Positions 17,861 to 27,428 of a stretch of 64,000 bases of DNA are shown piece by piece. The stretch is from Streptomyces sp. ICBB 8177 (GTDB lineage: Bacteria > Actinomycetota > Actinomycetes > Streptomycetales > Streptomycetaceae). Within the stretch, counting starts at the first letter, position 1. Every line of letters begins with the position of its first letter. The stretch is from NCBI RefSeq assembly GCF_003144095.1, contig NZ_NSKH01000023.1:1100511-1164510 (forward strand). Reading direction: 5' to 3'. The position numbers and the translations under genes were made by a program. The notes beneath the pieces were generated by a model. It was not told the DNA's origin and ran no database searches. It worked only from the letters and a program-made list of their open reading frames with translations.

Positions 17861-18331
17861 GTGAACATCGCCACGCTCCTCCCTTTCATCCTGATCATCG
17901 GCGTCATGCTGCTGATGACCCGCTCGGCCAAGAACAAGCAGCGCCAGGCGGCCCAGATGCGCGACCAGATGCAGCCAGGCTCCGGCGTGCGGACCATCGG
18001 CGGCATCATCGCCCTCGTCAAGGAGGTGCGTGACACCACCGTCCTGCTCGAGGTCGCGCCCGGCGTCCACTCGATCTTCGCCAAGAACGCCATCGGCGCC
18101 GTTCTCAGCGAGGAGGAGTACGACCGCCTGGTCAACAACGACGTCCCGCTCGCCTTCGAGGACGCTCCCGCCGAGGACGCGACCGAGGACCACGCGGACG
18201 CCGCCGACGCCAAGGTCGACCTCGGCAAGACCGAGGCCGCGGGCCCGGACGACGCCGACGCCGCGCCGCACGGCACCGGCGCGGACGACGCCGAGAACGT
18301 GACGGACGTCAAGGACAGCGAGAAGAAGTAA
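17861..18331 (+). CDS. yajC: preprotein translocase accessory subunit YajC
   Basis: A small single-pass membrane protein that joins SecD and SecF. The 156-aa product has an N-terminal helix (LLPFILIIGVMLLMTR, about 6-21), the family segment KQRQAAQMRDQMQPGSGVRTIGG, and a compact domain to about residue 95. The last 55 residues are a highly acidic Asp/Ala/Glu tail not found in E. coli YajC. GTG 17861 is preceded by GAAGGAAAC. It directly precedes secD and secF, the usual order. Confidence 0.95.
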   Translation: MNIATLLPFILIIGVMLLMTRSAKNKQRQAAQMRDQMQPGSGVRTIGGIIALVKEVRDTTVLLEVAPGVHSIFAKNAIGAVLSEEEYDRLVNNDVPLAFEDAPAEDATEDHADAADAKVDLGKTEAAGPDDADAAPHGTGADDAENVTDVKDSEKK

Positions 18332-18334
18332 CAC

Positions 18335-18367
18335 CCTGCCCCGGTGGCGTCGGCCGCCGGGGTCAGG
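18335..18367 (+). terminator. hairpin between yajC and secD
   Basis: CCCCGGTGGC pairs with GCCGCCGGGG (one G-U pair) around a GTCG tetraloop, extended by CCTG/CAGG with bulges. It may lower read-through from yajC to secD, which has a 167-base gap upstream. Confidence 0.45.
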
Positions 18368-18498
18368 CGCTCGACCGCGCCCCGCCCGCACCACCCACGC
18401 GGCGCGGGGCACGTCCGGAACGTCCTCACAACACATTCGTGGCCGCACCCGTGCGCCGTCGGCGGCGCGGGAACGGTTGGACAGGGAGAAACGAGAAG

Positions 18499-20271
18499 GT
18501 GGCAGCACCCAAGAAGGGACGCAGGTCCCCGGGCGCAGACGGGTACCCGGGCCGCGCGCTGGCGATCATCCTGATCGCGCTGGTCGCGCTCACCGGGACG
18601 ATGTTCATCTCCGGCGCGAAGACCCCGCGGCTGGGCATCGACCTGGCGGGCGGCACCGAGATCACGTTGACGGCCAAGAACACCCCGGGCCAGCCCAACG
18701 CGATCAACCCGACCAACATGAAGACCGCCGCCGACATCATGAACAAGCGGGTCAACGGTCTGGGTGTCTCCGAGGCGACCGCGCAGACGCAGGGCAACAA
18801 GAACATCGTCGTCGACATCCCCAAGGGCACCAACACCGCGCAGGCGGAGAAGCTGGTCGGCACCACCGCCCAGCTCTACTTCCGCCCGGTGATCACCGAG
18901 GCGGCCAACACCCCGGCGTCCACCCCGACGCCCACGCCGTCCAGCAGCCCCTCCGGGAAGACCACGCCGTCGTCCAAGCCCAGCGCGAGCACCGGCGCCA
19001 AGGCCACCGGCTCCACCGCCCCGAAGCCCTCTCCCAGCTCCACCACCCAGGGCCGCGCGGTCACCGACGCCCTCAAGGCGTCCGGCGCCGCCGGCCCCAA
19101 GACGACCCCGTCCACCGCGCCCAGCCCCTCGCCGAGCGCCTCCTTGTCGTCCGGCGGCCTCGACCTGTCCGCCCCGGCCGCGCTCCAGAAGCAGTTCGCC
19201 GCGCTGGACTGCAAGAACAAGAAGCAGGCCTCCGAGGCCGGCGCCTCCGCCAAGCCGACCGACAAGATGATCGCGTGCAGCCAGGACGGCTCCACCAAGT
19301 ACATCCTCGGCGCCTCCGCGGTCGCGGGTAAGGACGTCTCCAGCGCCAAGTCGGTCTACGACACGCAGACCGGCGCCGGCTGGATCGTCACCCTCGGCTT
19401 CAACTCCAAGGGCAACAGCGAGTTCGCCAAGGTCACCGGCGAGCTGGCGCAGCAGCAGGCCCCGAACAACGAGTTCGCGATCGTCCTGGACAACCAGGTC
19501 GTCTCCTCGCCGTCCGTCAGCTCCGCCATCACCGGCGGCCAGGCGCAGATCTCCGGCAGCTTCACCCAGCAGAGCTCCGAGGACCTCGCCAACGTGCTGT
19601 CCTACGGCGCGCTGCCGCTGTCCTTCAACACCTCGACCGTCACCACCGTCTCCCCGCAGCTCGGCGGCGAGCAGCTGCACGGCGGTCTCATCGCTGGCGC
19701 CTTCGGCCTGGCGCTGGTGGTGCTCTACCTGCTGGCCTACTACCGGGGCCTGAGCTTCGTCGCGGTGCTCAGCCTGGTGGTCTCCGCAGCGCTGACCTAC
19801 TCGATCATGTCGCTGCTCGGCCCGGCCATCGGCTTCGCGCTGAGCCTGCCGGCGGTCTGCGGCGCCATCGTCGCCATCGGCATCACGGCCGACTCGTTCA
19901 TCGTGTACTTCGAACGCGTACGGGACGAGCTGCGGCACGGACGCAGCCTCGGCCCGGCCGTGCAGCGCGCCTGGCCGCGCGCCCGGCGCACCATCCTGGT
20001 CTCCGACTTCGTCTCCTTCCTGGCCGCCGCCGTGCTCTACATCTGCTCGGTCGGCGACGTGAAGGGCTTCGCGTTCACCCTGGGCCTGACCACCATCCTC
20101 GACGTCGTCGTGGTCTACCTGTTCACCAAGCCGCTGCTGACGATCCTGGCCCGGCGCCCGTTCTACCGGGACGGTCACCGCTGGTCCGGGCTCGATCCGG
20201 AGAGCGTGGGCTTCAACGCCCCGCTGCGCCGCGTCCGCCGTCCGGCTCGTACCGATGTCAAGGAGGCCTGA
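18499..20271 (+). CDS. secD: protein translocase subunit SecD
   Basis: An RND-family subunit that uses the proton gradient to complete protein export. The 590-aa protein has TM1 (about 17-36), the P1 head beginning LGIDLAGGTEITL, a second extracytoplasmic part, and five C-terminal helices with SLPAVCGAIVAIGITADSF (conserved ITADS) and RRTILVSDFVSFLAAAVLY. Residues about 138-218 are an inserted Pro/Ser/Thr/Lys-rich low-complexity stretch inside the extracytoplasmic domain. GTG 18499 gives VAAPKKGRRSPGADG and has GGGAGA upstream; an earlier in-frame start would add 20 Arg-rich residues. Its stop overlaps the secF ATG by one base. Confidence 0.95.
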   Translation: MAAPKKGRRSPGADGYPGRALAIILIALVALTGTMFISGAKTPRLGIDLAGGTEITLTAKNTPGQPNAINPTNMKTAADIMNKRVNGLGVSEATAQTQGNKNIVVDIPKGTNTAQAEKLVGTTAQLYFRPVITEAANTPASTPTPTPSSSPSGKTTPSSKPSASTGAKATGSTAPKPSPSSTTQGRAVTDALKASGAAGPKTTPSTAPSPSPSASLSSGGLDLSAPAALQKQFAALDCKNKKQASEAGASAKPTDKMIACSQDGSTKYILGASAVAGKDVSSAKSVYDTQTGAGWIVTLGFNSKGNSEFAKVTGELAQQQAPNNEFAIVLDNQVVSSPSVSSAITGGQAQISGSFTQQSSEDLANVLSYGALPLSFNTSTVTTVSPQLGGEQLHGGLIAGAFGLALVVLYLLAYYRGLSFVAVLSLVVSAALTYSIMSLLGPAIGFALSLPAVCGAIVAIGITADSFIVYFERVRDELRHGRSLGPAVQRAWPRARRTILVSDFVSFLAAAVLYICSVGDVKGFAFTLGLTTILDVVVVYLFTKPLLTILARRPFYRDGHRWSGLDPESVGFNAPLRRVRRPARTDVKEA

Positions 20272-21416
20272 TGTCCCGGCTCGGTAACCTCAGCCACCGG
20301 CTGCACCGCGGCGAGCTGTCGCTCGACGTCGTCGGCAAGCGCCGCGTCTGGTACGGCGTCTCGATCGTCATCACGATCATCGCCGTCGTGGGACTGGCCA
20401 TCAACGGCCTCAACAAGGGCATCGACTTCTCCGGCGGCGCGGTCTTCACCACGCCGAAGGTCTCGGTCTCCACGACCCAGGCGGAGAACGACACCAAGGA
20501 CCTGCTGTCGGGCCCGCACGACGTCATCGCGCAGAAGCTCGGCACCGGCGGCATGCGCATCCAGGTCAGCGGCATCGACAACGACACCGCGATGAGCGTG
20601 CGCGGCGGCCTCGCCAAGGACCTCGGCGTCGCCCCCGACTCCATCTCGCCGCAGGTCGTCGGCCCGAGCTGGGGCCAGCAGGTCTCCCAGAAGGCCGAAC
20701 TGGGCCTGGTCATCTTCATGATCCTGGTCGTCATCTACCTGGCGATCGCCTTCGAGTGGCGGATGGCCGTCGCGGCCCTGATCGCGCTCATCCACGACCT
20801 GACGATCACCGTCGGCGTCTACGCCCTCGTCGGCTTCGAGGTGACGCCCGGTACGGTCATCGGTCTGCTGACCATCCTCGGCTACTCGCTCTACGACACC
20901 GTCGTGGTCTTCGACGGCCTGAAGGAGACCACCAAGGGCATCACGAACCAGACCCGGTACACCTACACCGAGCTGGCCAACCGCAGCCTCAACATGACGC
21001 TGGTGCGCTCCATCAACACCTCCGTCGTGGCGCTGCTGCCGGTCGCCGCGCTGCTGTTCATCGGCGGCGGCCTGCTCGGCGCGGGCATGCTCAACGACAT
21101 CGCGCTCGCGCTGTTCGTCGGCCTGACCGCCGGTGCCTACTCCTCGATCTTCATCGCCACCCCGCTGGTCGCCTCCTTCAAGGAGGCCACCCCGGAGATG
21201 AAGGCGCTGGCCAAGCGGGTCAGGACCAAGCGCGCCAAGGCCGAGCGCGAGGGCGTCGACCTCGACGCCCAGGACACCGAGCGGGAACAGGCCGAGGACG
21301 GCGACGACGAGCCGGCCGGCGCCGGGGCGGGTTCCGCCTCCGGCATCGGCGGCCAGCGCCGCCAGCCCTCGTCCCGCAACCGCGGCCGTGGCCGAGCGTC
21401 CGGCAAGCGCCGCTGA
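20271..21416 (+). CDS. secF: protein translocase subunit SecF
   Basis: Partner of SecD. The 381-aa protein has TM1 (WYGVSIVITIIAVVGLAING), the start of the periplasmic domain GIDFSGGAVF, the family segment GFEVTPGTVIGLLTILGYSLYDTVVVFD split across TM4-TM5, and RSLNMTLVRSINTSVVALLPV. The C-terminal 80 residues are a charged, then Gly/Ala/Arg-rich cytoplasmic tail ending RGRASGKRR. AAGGAGG lies 6 bases before the ATG, and the start overlaps the secD stop (TGATG). Confidence 0.96.
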   Translation: MSRLGNLSHRLHRGELSLDVVGKRRVWYGVSIVITIIAVVGLAINGLNKGIDFSGGAVFTTPKVSVSTTQAENDTKDLLSGPHDVIAQKLGTGGMRIQVSGIDNDTAMSVRGGLAKDLGVAPDSISPQVVGPSWGQQVSQKAELGLVIFMILVVIYLAIAFEWRMAVAALIALIHDLTITVGVYALVGFEVTPGTVIGLLTILGYSLYDTVVVFDGLKETTKGITNQTRYTYTELANRSLNMTLVRSINTSVVALLPVAALLFIGGGLLGAGMLNDIALALFVGLTAGAYSSIFIATPLVASFKEATPEMKALAKRVRTKRAKAEREGVDLDAQDTEREQAEDGDDEPAGAGAGSASGIGGQRRQPSSRNRGRGRASGKRR

Positions 21417-21432
21417 GCCGGGGGAGACGACG

Positions 21433-21993
21433 ATGACCACGGCCGACCTGGCCGGGGCCGACCTGCGCGGCCTGCTGCTCAGCCGGATCCGCGACGTGCC
21501 CGACTATCCGGTACCGGGCGTGACGTTCAAGGACATCACCCCGCTGCTCGCCGACCCGGCCGCCTTCGGCGCGCTCACCGGCGCGCTGGCCGAGCTGTGC
21601 GTACGCCACCGGGCCGACAAGGTCGTCGGCCTTGAGGCCCGCGGCTTCATCCTGGCCGCCCCCGCGGCGGCCAGGGCCGGACTCGGCTTCGTCCCGGTCC
21701 GCAAGGCGGGCAAGCTCCCCGGCGTCACGCACCGGCAGGCGTACGAGCTGGAGTACGGCACCGCGGAGATCGAGGTGCTCGGCGACGCCTTCGTGCCCGG
21801 CGAGCGGGTCCTCGTCATCGACGACGTGCTGGCCACCGGCGGCACCGCCGAAGCCTCGCTGGAGCTGATCCGTCGGGCGGGCGCCGAGGTGGCCGGGCTC
21901 GCGGTGCTGATGGAACTGGGCTTCCTGGGCGGCCGCGCCCGGCTGGCCCCGGCGCTGGACGGCGCCCCGCTGGAAGCCCTGGTCGCCGTCTGA
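21433..21993 (+). CDS. apt: adenine phosphoribosyltransferase
   Basis: Salvages adenine to AMP using PRPP. The 186-aa type I phosphoribosyltransferase has DVPDYPVPGVTFKDITPLL at the N-terminus, VVGLEARGFILAAPAA, the APRT loop RKAGKLPG, and the PRPP motif VLVIDDVLATGGTAEA. ATG 21433 follows GGGGGAGA; the gene begins 16 bases after secF, so it may be part of that operon. In actinobacteria apt is commonly wedged between secF and relA, which joins purine salvage to ppGpp metabolism. Confidence 0.96.
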   Translation: MTTADLAGADLRGLLLSRIRDVPDYPVPGVTFKDITPLLADPAAFGALTGALAELCVRHRADKVVGLEARGFILAAPAAARAGLGFVPVRKAGKLPGVTHRQAYELEYGTAEIEVLGDAFVPGERVLVIDDVLATGGTAEASLELIRRAGAEVAGLAVLMELGFLGGRARLAPALDGAPLEALVAV

Positions 21994-22030
21994 CGGGCGC
22001 GGGCACCACGCGGTGCGTCAACGCCGACGA

Positions 22031-22062
22031 GAGCGGGTCCCGGGAACAACCGGGGCCCGCTC
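22031..22062 (+). terminator. terminator after apt
   Basis: 13-bp stem GAGCGGGTCCCGG/CCGGGGCCCGCTC with one G-U pair and a 6-base loop GAACAA, 37 bases after the apt stop. Confidence 0.7.
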
Positions 22063-22149
22063 CCGCGTTCGTCCGTGACACGTCCGCCCGCGCGCACGCC
22101 GGGGCAGCCCCGGCGCACCGGCCGCACGCGGCAGGGGGCGGCACATCGA

Positions 22150-22155
22150 TACCAT
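22150..22155 (+). promoter_or_regulatory. -10-like TACCAT of relA
   Basis: TACCAT lies 47 bases before TTG 22203, after the apt terminator. No good -35 was found at 17-18 bases, and no clear SigR-type GGAAT/GTT pair. Confidence 0.35.
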
Positions 22156-22202
22156 GGGAGTCCGGACCCGTACCGCGGCCCGGTCCCGCTTGAGGAGTGC
22201 CC

Positions 22203-24659
22203 TTGCCTGACGAGGCCCAGCCGCTCGCCGCCGGGGGCGGGAAAGACACCACCGCACCCGCTCCGGCGCCCTCCGGCACGCCCGGAGACGCCGGCGCCGC
22301 CCGTCCGCCCGCCGAGCCCCGCCCGGTGCGCCCCGCGGCCGGCAACCTGGCGCCCTCGCGCTCCGCGGGCTCCTCCAGCCGGGTGCGCGCCCGCCTCGCC
22401 CGCCTCGGCGTCCAGCGGCAGAGCCCGTACAACCCGGTGCTGGAACCGCTGCTGCGGATCGTGCGGAGCAACGACCCCAAGATCGACACCGCGGGCCTGC
22501 GGCAGATCGAACGCGCCTACCAGGTCGCCGAGCGCTGGCACCGCGGCCAGAAGCGCAAGAGCGGCGACCCGTACATCACGCACCCGCTCGCGGTCACCAC
22601 GATCCTCGCCGAGCTGGGCATGGACCCGGCGACGCTGATGGCGGGCCTGCTGCACGACACCGTCGAGGACACCGAGTACGGCCTGGACACCCTGCGCCGC
22701 GACTTCGGCGAGCAGGTCGCGCTGCTGGTCGACGGCGTCACCAAGCTGGACAAGGTCAAGTTCGGCGAGGCGGCACAGGCCGAGACCGTGCGCAAGATGG
22801 TCGTGGCGATGGCCAAGGACCCGCGCGTCCTGGTCATCAAGCTCGCCGACCGCCTGCACAACATGCGCACCATGCGCTACCTCAAGCGGGAGAAGCAGGA
22901 GAAGAAGGCCCGCGAGACGCTGGAGATCTACGCCCCGCTGGCGCACCGGCTGGGCATGAACACCATCAAGTGGGAGCTGGAGGACCTCGCCTTCGCGATC
23001 CTCTACCCCAAGATGTACGACGAGATCGTCCGCCTGGTCGCCGAGCGCGCCCCCAAGCGCGACGAGTACCTCGCCGTCGTCACCGACCAGGTGCAGCAGG
23101 ACCTGCGCTCGGCCCGCATCAAGGCCACCGTCACCGGCCGCCCCAAGCACTACTACAGCGTCTACCAGAAGATGATCGTGCGGGGCCGCGACTTCGCCGA
23201 GATCTACGACCTGGTGGGCATCCGGGTCCTGGTCGACACCGTCCGCGACTGCTACGCGGCGCTGGGCACCATCCACGCGCGGTGGAACCCGGTGCCGGGG
23301 CGGTTCAAGGACTACATCGCGATGCCCAAGTTCAACATGTACCAGTCGCTGCACACGACGGTCATCGGGCCCTCCGGCAAGCCGGTCGAGCTGCAGATCC
23401 GCACCTTCGACATGCACCGGCGCGCCGAGTACGGCATCGCCGCCCACTGGAAGTACAAGCAGGAGGCCGTGGCCGGCGCCTCCAAGGTGCGCACCGACAG
23501 CCCGAAGTCCGCCAAGGCCGACGACGCGGTCAACGACATGGCGTGGCTGCGGCAGCTGCTGGACTGGCAGAAGGAGACCGAGGACCCGGGCGAGTTCCTG
23601 GAGTCGCTGCGCTTCGACCTCTCCCGCAACGAGGTCTTCGTCTTCACGCCCAAGGGCGACGTCATAGCGCTGCCCGCCGGCGCCACCCCGGTCGACTTCG
23701 CGTACGCCGTCCACACCGAGGTCGGCCACCGCACGATCGGCGCCCGCGTCAACGGCCGCCTCGTGCCGCTGGAGTCGACGCTCGACAACGGGGACCTGGT
23801 CGAGGTCTTCACCTCCAAGGCGCAGGGGGCCGCGCCGTCCCGCGACTGGCTGAGCTTCGTCAAGTCGCCGCGCGCCCGCAACAAGATCCGCGCCTGGTTC
23901 TCCAAGGAGCGCCGCGAGGAGGCCATCGAGCAGGGCAAGGAAGCCATCGCCCGCGCGATGCGCAAGCAGAACCTGCCCATCCAGCGGGTGCTGACCGGCG
24001 ACTCGCTGGTCACCCTCGCGCACGAGATGCGCTACCCCGACATATCGGCGCTCTACGCGGCGATCGGCGAGGGCCACATCACCGCGCAGTCGGTCGTGCA
24101 GAAGCTGGTCGAGGCGCTCGGCGGCGAGGAGGGCGCGACCGAGGACATCGCCGAGGTCACCACCCCGTCCCGCAGCCGCGGCAAGCGGCGCGCCAACGCC
24201 GACCCCGGCGTCATCGTCAAGGGCGAGCGTGACGTGTGGGTCAAGCTGTCGCGGTGCTGCACGCCGGTGCCGGGCGATCCGATCATCGGCTTCGTCACCC
24301 GCGGCAACGGGGTCTCGGTGCACCGCGCGGACTGCGTCAACGTCGACTCCCTGTCGCAGCAGCCCGAGCGGATCATCGAGGTCGAGTGGGCGCCGACCCA
24401 GTCGTCGGTCTTCCTGGTCGCCATCCAGGTCGAGGCGCTGGACCGCTCCCGGCTGCTGTCGGACGTCACCCGGGTCCTTTCCGACCAGCACGTCAACATC
24501 CTGTCGGCGGCCGTCCAGACCTCCCGCGACCGGGTCGCCACCTCCCGCTTCACCTTCGAGATGGGCGACCCGAAGCACCTGGGCCACGTCCTGAAGGCGG
24601 TACGCGGCGTGGAGGGCGTCTACGACGTGTACCGGGTGACGTCAGGCCGCGCGAGGTAG
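22203..24659 (+). CDS. relA: bifunctional (p)ppGpp synthetase/hydrolase (Rel)
   Basis: Makes and degrades the stringent-response alarmone. The 818-aa protein has a low-complexity Ala/Pro N-terminus (about 1-60). An intact HD hydrolase follows: [19 protein letters not shown] and [14 protein letters not shown] carry all expected metal and catalytic residues. The synthetase domain has [20 protein letters not shown], with RFKD typical of bifunctional enzymes. TGS ([20 protein letters not shown]), a Cys-rich segment [16 protein letters not shown] and a C-terminal ACT domain complete it. The start is TTG 22203, chosen because TGAGGAG ends 5 bases upstream; GTG 22197 would overlap that site. Between apt and a DUF349 gene, as in other streptomycetes. 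Confidence 0.97.
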   Translation: MPDEAQPLAAGGGKDTTAPAPAPSGTPGDAGAARPPAEPRPVRPAAGNLAPSRSAGSSSRVRARLARLGVQRQSPYNPVLEPLLRIVRSNDPKIDTAGLRQIERAYQVAERWHRGQKRKSGDPYITHPLAVTTILAELGMDPATLMAGLLHDTVEDTEYGLDTLRRDFGEQVALLVDGVTKLDKVKFGEAAQAETVRKMVVAMAKDPRVLVIKLADRLHNMRTMRYLKREKQEKKARETLEIYAPLAHRLGMNTIKWELEDLAFAILYPKMYDEIVRLVAERAPKRDEYLAVVTDQVQQDLRSARIKATVTGRPKHYYSVYQKMIVRGRDFAEIYDLVGIRVLVDTVRDCYAALGTIHARWNPVPGRFKDYIAMPKFNMYQSLHTTVIGPSGKPVELQIRTFDMHRRAEYGIAAHWKYKQEAVAGASKVRTDSPKSAKADDAVNDMAWLRQLLDWQKETEDPGEFLESLRFDLSRNEVFVFTPKGDVIALPAGATPVDFAYAVHTEVGHRTIGARVNGRLVPLESTLDNGDLVEVFTSKAQGAAPSRDWLSFVKSPRARNKIRAWFSKERREEAIEQGKEAIARAMRKQNLPIQRVLTGDSLVTLAHEMRYPDISALYAAIGEGHITAQSVVQKLVEALGGEEGATEDIAEVTTPSRSRGKRRANADPGVIVKGERDVWVKLSRCCTPVPGDPIIGFVTRGNGVSVHRADCVNVDSLSQQPERIIEVEWAPTQSSVFLVAIQVEALDRSRLLSDVTRVLSDQHVNILSAAVQTSRDRVATSRFTFEMGDPKHLGHVLKAVRGVEGVYDVYRVTSGRAR

Positions 24660-24727
24660 CCGCCTCCCGGCTGCGGTGCCTTTTCCGCCTCCGGCGCCCG
24701 TTCCGCGCACCGCCCCGCCCGGCTGCC

Positions 24728-24763
24728 GGCGCCGTTTGTGCCTGCGGCGCCGCTTGTGCCTGC
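24728..24763. repeat. 18-bp tandem repeat, two copies plus degenerate ones
   Basis: GGCGCCGTTTGTGCCTGC (24728-24745) is followed directly by the same unit with one T-to-C change (24746-24763). Weaker copies of the CCTGCGGC core follow. Confidence 0.65.
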
Positions 24764-24836
24764 GGCTTTCCTCTCGGCCTGCGGCGTCGTTTCCGCGCGC
24801 GGCTCCCCCTTCCCCGCCGCGACGGCGGGAAGCGAA

Positions 24837-24916
24837 ACGGTGCGGACCGGCGGTGCCCGGTCGTCGTCAACCCTTCAGCAGGTCGAGGACGGCTCGGCAC
24901 CGCCGGTCCGCACCGT
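24837..24916. terminator. 21-bp perfect inverted repeat with 38-base loop
   Basis: The left arm (24837-24857, core GTGCGGACCGGCGGTGCC) and right arm (24896-24916) are exact reverse complements. Placed between convergent genes it probably terminates both, but the long loop is unusual for a terminator. Confidence 0.6.
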
Positions 24917-24979
24917 ATCGGCTGATCACCGTCGCGGCGGGGAGAACTCATCCCCCGCGGCGGAAGAAACCGCGACGGG

Positions 24980-26209
24980 TCAGCCGCCGAACTCGTGCAG
25001 GCCCTTCAGGGCCTGGTCCAGGAGGGCCTGGCGGCCCTCCAGCTCGCGCTCCAGCTTGTCCGCCTTCGCCGTGTTGCCCGCCGCGCGAGCGGCCTCCACC
25101 TGACCCCTGAGCTTGTCCACCGCCGCCTGAAGCTGACCGGTGAGACCTTCCGCCCGCGCCCGCGCCTCAGGGTTCGTGCGGCGCCACTCCGCCTCCTCCG
25201 CCTCCTGGATCGCCCGCTCGACCGCGTGCATCCGCGCCTCGATGCGCGGCCGCGCGTCCCGCGGGACGTGGCCGATCGCCTCCCAGCGCTCGTTGACCGA
25301 ACGGAACGCGGCGCGGGCCGCCTTCAGGTCGGTCACCGGAAGCAGCTTCTCGGCCTCGATGGCCAGCTCCTCCTTGCGGGCCAGGTTCTCCCGCTGCTCG
25401 GAGTCGCGCTCGGCGAACACCTCGGCGCGGGCGGCGAAGAAGACGTCCTGCGCGCCGCGGAAACGGTTCCACAGTTCGTCCTCGGCCTCGCGCTGGGCGC
25501 GGCCCGCCGCCTTCCAGTCGGCCATCAGTTCGCGGTAGCGGGCCGCGGTCGCACCCCATTCGGTGGAGCCGGAGAGGGACTCGGCCTCCTGGACCAGCTT
25601 CTCCTTGACGCGCCGGGCGTCCTCGCGCTGCGCGTCGAGCGAGGCGAAGTGCGCCTTGCGGCGCTTGGAGAAGACCGAACGGGCGTGGCTGAAGCGGTGC
25701 CACAGCTCGTCGTCGGACTTGCGGTCGAGCCGGGGCAGGCTCTTCCATGTGTCCACCAGCGCACGCAGCCGCTCGCCCGCCGAGCGCCACTGCTCGCTGA
25801 CCGACAGCTCCTCGGCCTCGGCGACCAGCTGCTCCTTGGCGGTCTTCGCCTCGTCGTTCGCCTTCGCCTTGGCCGCCTTGCGCTGCTCACGACGCGATTC
25901 GACCTCGCCGACGAGCGCGTCGAGCCGCTTGTCCAGGGCGTCCAGGTCGCCCACGGCGTGCGCCTCGCGCACCGTCGAGCGCAGGTGCTCGATGGCGGTG
26001 TTGGCGTCCTTGGCCGACAGGTCGGTGGTACGCACCCGGCGTTCGAGGAGGCCGATCTCGACGACGAGTCCGTCGTACTTGCGCTTGAAATACGCGAGCG
26101 CCTCGTCGGGAGAGCCCGCCTGCCACGAGCCGACGACTCGCTCACCGTCGGCCGTCCGCACGTACACGGTCCCCGTCTCGTCGACGCGTCCCCATGGGTC
26201 GCTGCTCAC
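24980..26209 (-). CDS. DUF349 domain-containing coiled-coil protein, 409 aa
   Basis: A soluble, mostly helical protein. The first 55 residues (WGRVDETGTVYVRTADGERVVGS and a following YFKRKYDGLVVEI) form a small N-terminal domain. Three DUF349 repeats follow, each with the W-x-x-L/I and F-x-x-A signature: EQWRSAGERLRALVDTWK then DELWHRFSHARSVF, a second with ELMADWKAAGR then DELWNRFRGAQDVFF, and a third with VNERWEAIGHVPRD. The C-terminus is a charged coiled coil (about 340-409). The biochemical role of the family is not settled. GTG at 26207-26209 has GGAGG just upstream. It is convergent with relA. Confidence 0.88.
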   Translation of the reverse strand: MSSDPWGRVDETGTVYVRTADGERVVGSWQAGSPDEALAYFKRKYDGLVVEIGLLERRVRTTDLSAKDANTAIEHLRSTVREAHAVGDLDALDKRLDALVGEVESRREQRKAAKAKANDEAKTAKEQLVAEAEELSVSEQWRSAGERLRALVDTWKSLPRLDRKSDDELWHRFSHARSVFSKRRKAHFASLDAQREDARRVKEKLVQEAESLSGSTEWGATAARYRELMADWKAAGRAQREAEDELWNRFRGAQDVFFAARAEVFAERDSEQRENLARKEELAIEAEKLLPVTDLKAARAAFRSVNERWEAIGHVPRDARPRIEARMHAVERAIQEAEEAEWRRTNPEARARAEGLTGQLQAAVDKLRGQVEAARAAGNTAKADKLERELEGRQALLDQALKGLHEFGG

Positions 26210-26448
26210 AGCGCCTCCTCCACGTGATGCCCGGCCGTCGCCGGCGCTTCGGGCATCGTCCACAGTTCTCTCCGGCCGAGGCTCGCCCCGGCCGCTCCGA
26301 CGTGCTGTTTTGTTGCTCCTGATCGAGCCGGGCGGCAGCCGTCGGCGCGGGCGCCCTGTACAACGCAAACATAGGCGACCGGCGCCCCGGCTGTCCGCAT
26401 CCCCGGGACGCGAATATCGCCGGGGACGCCCCTGCCTCCCGCGCGGCC
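26210..26448. other. intergenic region between two minus-strand genes
   Basis: Must hold the DUF349 promoter; no clear -10/-35 pair or hairpin stands out, and no short gene is supported. Confidence 0.4.
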
Positions 26449-27279
26449 TCAGTCCTTGACGACCGTCGCCTTGTTGATCACCACGGTCGCGTTGGGCGCT
26501 GTGGTGCCGTTGGCGTCGGCCGGAGCGGCGCCCGCGGCGGCGATCTTCTGCAGCACCTTCATGCCGGCCGGGGTGATGGTGCCGAACGGGGTGTAGCTCG
26601 GCGCGAGCGGGCTGGCCTTGTAGACCAGGAAGAACTGGCTGCCGCCGGTGTGCGGCTGGCCGGTGTTGGCCATCGCCACCGTGCCCGCCGGGTACGTCAC
26701 CGTGCCGTCGGAGCCCTTCTTGCCGAACGCGCCGAGGTTCTCGTCCGGGATGGTGTAGCCGGGGCCGCCCTGGCCGGTGCCGGTCGGGTCGCCGCACTGG
26801 AGGACGAAGATCCCGGAGGTGGTGAGCCGGTGGCACTTGGTGTGGTCGAAGAAGTGCTGGTCGGCGAGGAACTTGAAGGAGTTGACGGTGTGCGGCGCCT
26901 TGGCGGCGTCCAGTTTCATGGAGATGTCGCCGCAGGTCGTCGACAGGTCCATGGTGTACGCGGAGCCGGTGGAGATGTCCATCGACGGCTCGGTCTTCCA
27001 CTGCTTCTTGCCCGGCGAGCCCGCCGCCGGCCTGCCGCAGGGATCCTTCGCCGTGGACGCCGTGGAGGCGGACGGGGAAGCGCCGGCCGAAGTCGACTTG
27101 TCGCCGCCGAGCCCGGTGGACGCCCACACCGCGCCGCTCGCGGCCAGCACCACGGCCACCACCGAGGCGATGACCACGTTACGCCGCCGTGCCCTGGACC
27201 GCTGCTGTGCCCTGCGCTGCTGCTGGCGCTCGAACTTCTGGCGGGCGAGCTGGCGCCGCCGCTGATCCTTGCTGACCAC
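26449..27279 (-). CDS. membrane-anchored cyclophilin-type peptidyl-prolyl isomerase
   Basis: Speeds proline isomerisation of exported proteins. The 276-aa product has an Arg/Gln-rich cytoplasmic N-terminus (1-33), one signal-anchor helix (VVIASVVAVVLAASGAVWAS, about 35-54), a Ser/Thr/Ala linker, and a cyclophilin domain with APHTVNSFKFLADQHFFD, CHRLTTSGIFVLQCGDPTG (the FxxQxGDP signature in altered form VLQCGDP) and SQFFLVY. GTG at 27277-27279 follows GGGAGAGG at 5 bases. A 239-base gap with no visible gene lies between it and the DUF349 gene downstream on the minus strand. Confidence 0.92.
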   Translation of the reverse strand: MVSKDQRRRQLARQKFERQQQRRAQQRSRARRRNVVIASVVAVVLAASGAVWASTGLGGDKSTSAGASPSASTASTAKDPCGRPAAGSPGKKQWKTEPSMDISTGSAYTMDLSTTCGDISMKLDAAKAPHTVNSFKFLADQHFFDHTKCHRLTTSGIFVLQCGDPTGTGQGGPGYTIPDENLGAFGKKGSDGTVTYPAGTVAMANTGQPHTGGSQFFLVYKASPLAPSYTPFGTITPAGMKVLQKIAAAGAAPADANGTTAPNATVVINKATVVKD

Positions 27280-27428
27280 TTCAGCCTCTCCCGATGCCGA
27301 TCTCGTTGCCCGAGGTGTCCGCGGGTGACCGGTTCTCCCGCGGACCGTTGAGGATGCTGCACGAATGCTGCCATCCGTCACTGTGCGCCGGTGACGATAC
27401 GGGTTCGCGTGAGTACCGTCGCCGCCGG

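Larger units (their letters stand above)
24660..24979. other. 320-base convergent intergenic region with repeats
   Basis: No gene is visible. It holds an 18-bp tandem repeat (24728-24763), degenerate further copies of a TGCCTGCGGC-like unit up to about 24790, and a 21-bp perfect inverted repeat with a 38-base loop (24837-24916) between the converging relA and DUF349 genes. Confidence 0.7.

Noticed and set aside
22156-22184. SigR-type promoter before relA
   Set aside because: GGGAGT is followed by GGT at 20 bases, not GTT at 18-19, so the fit is poor.
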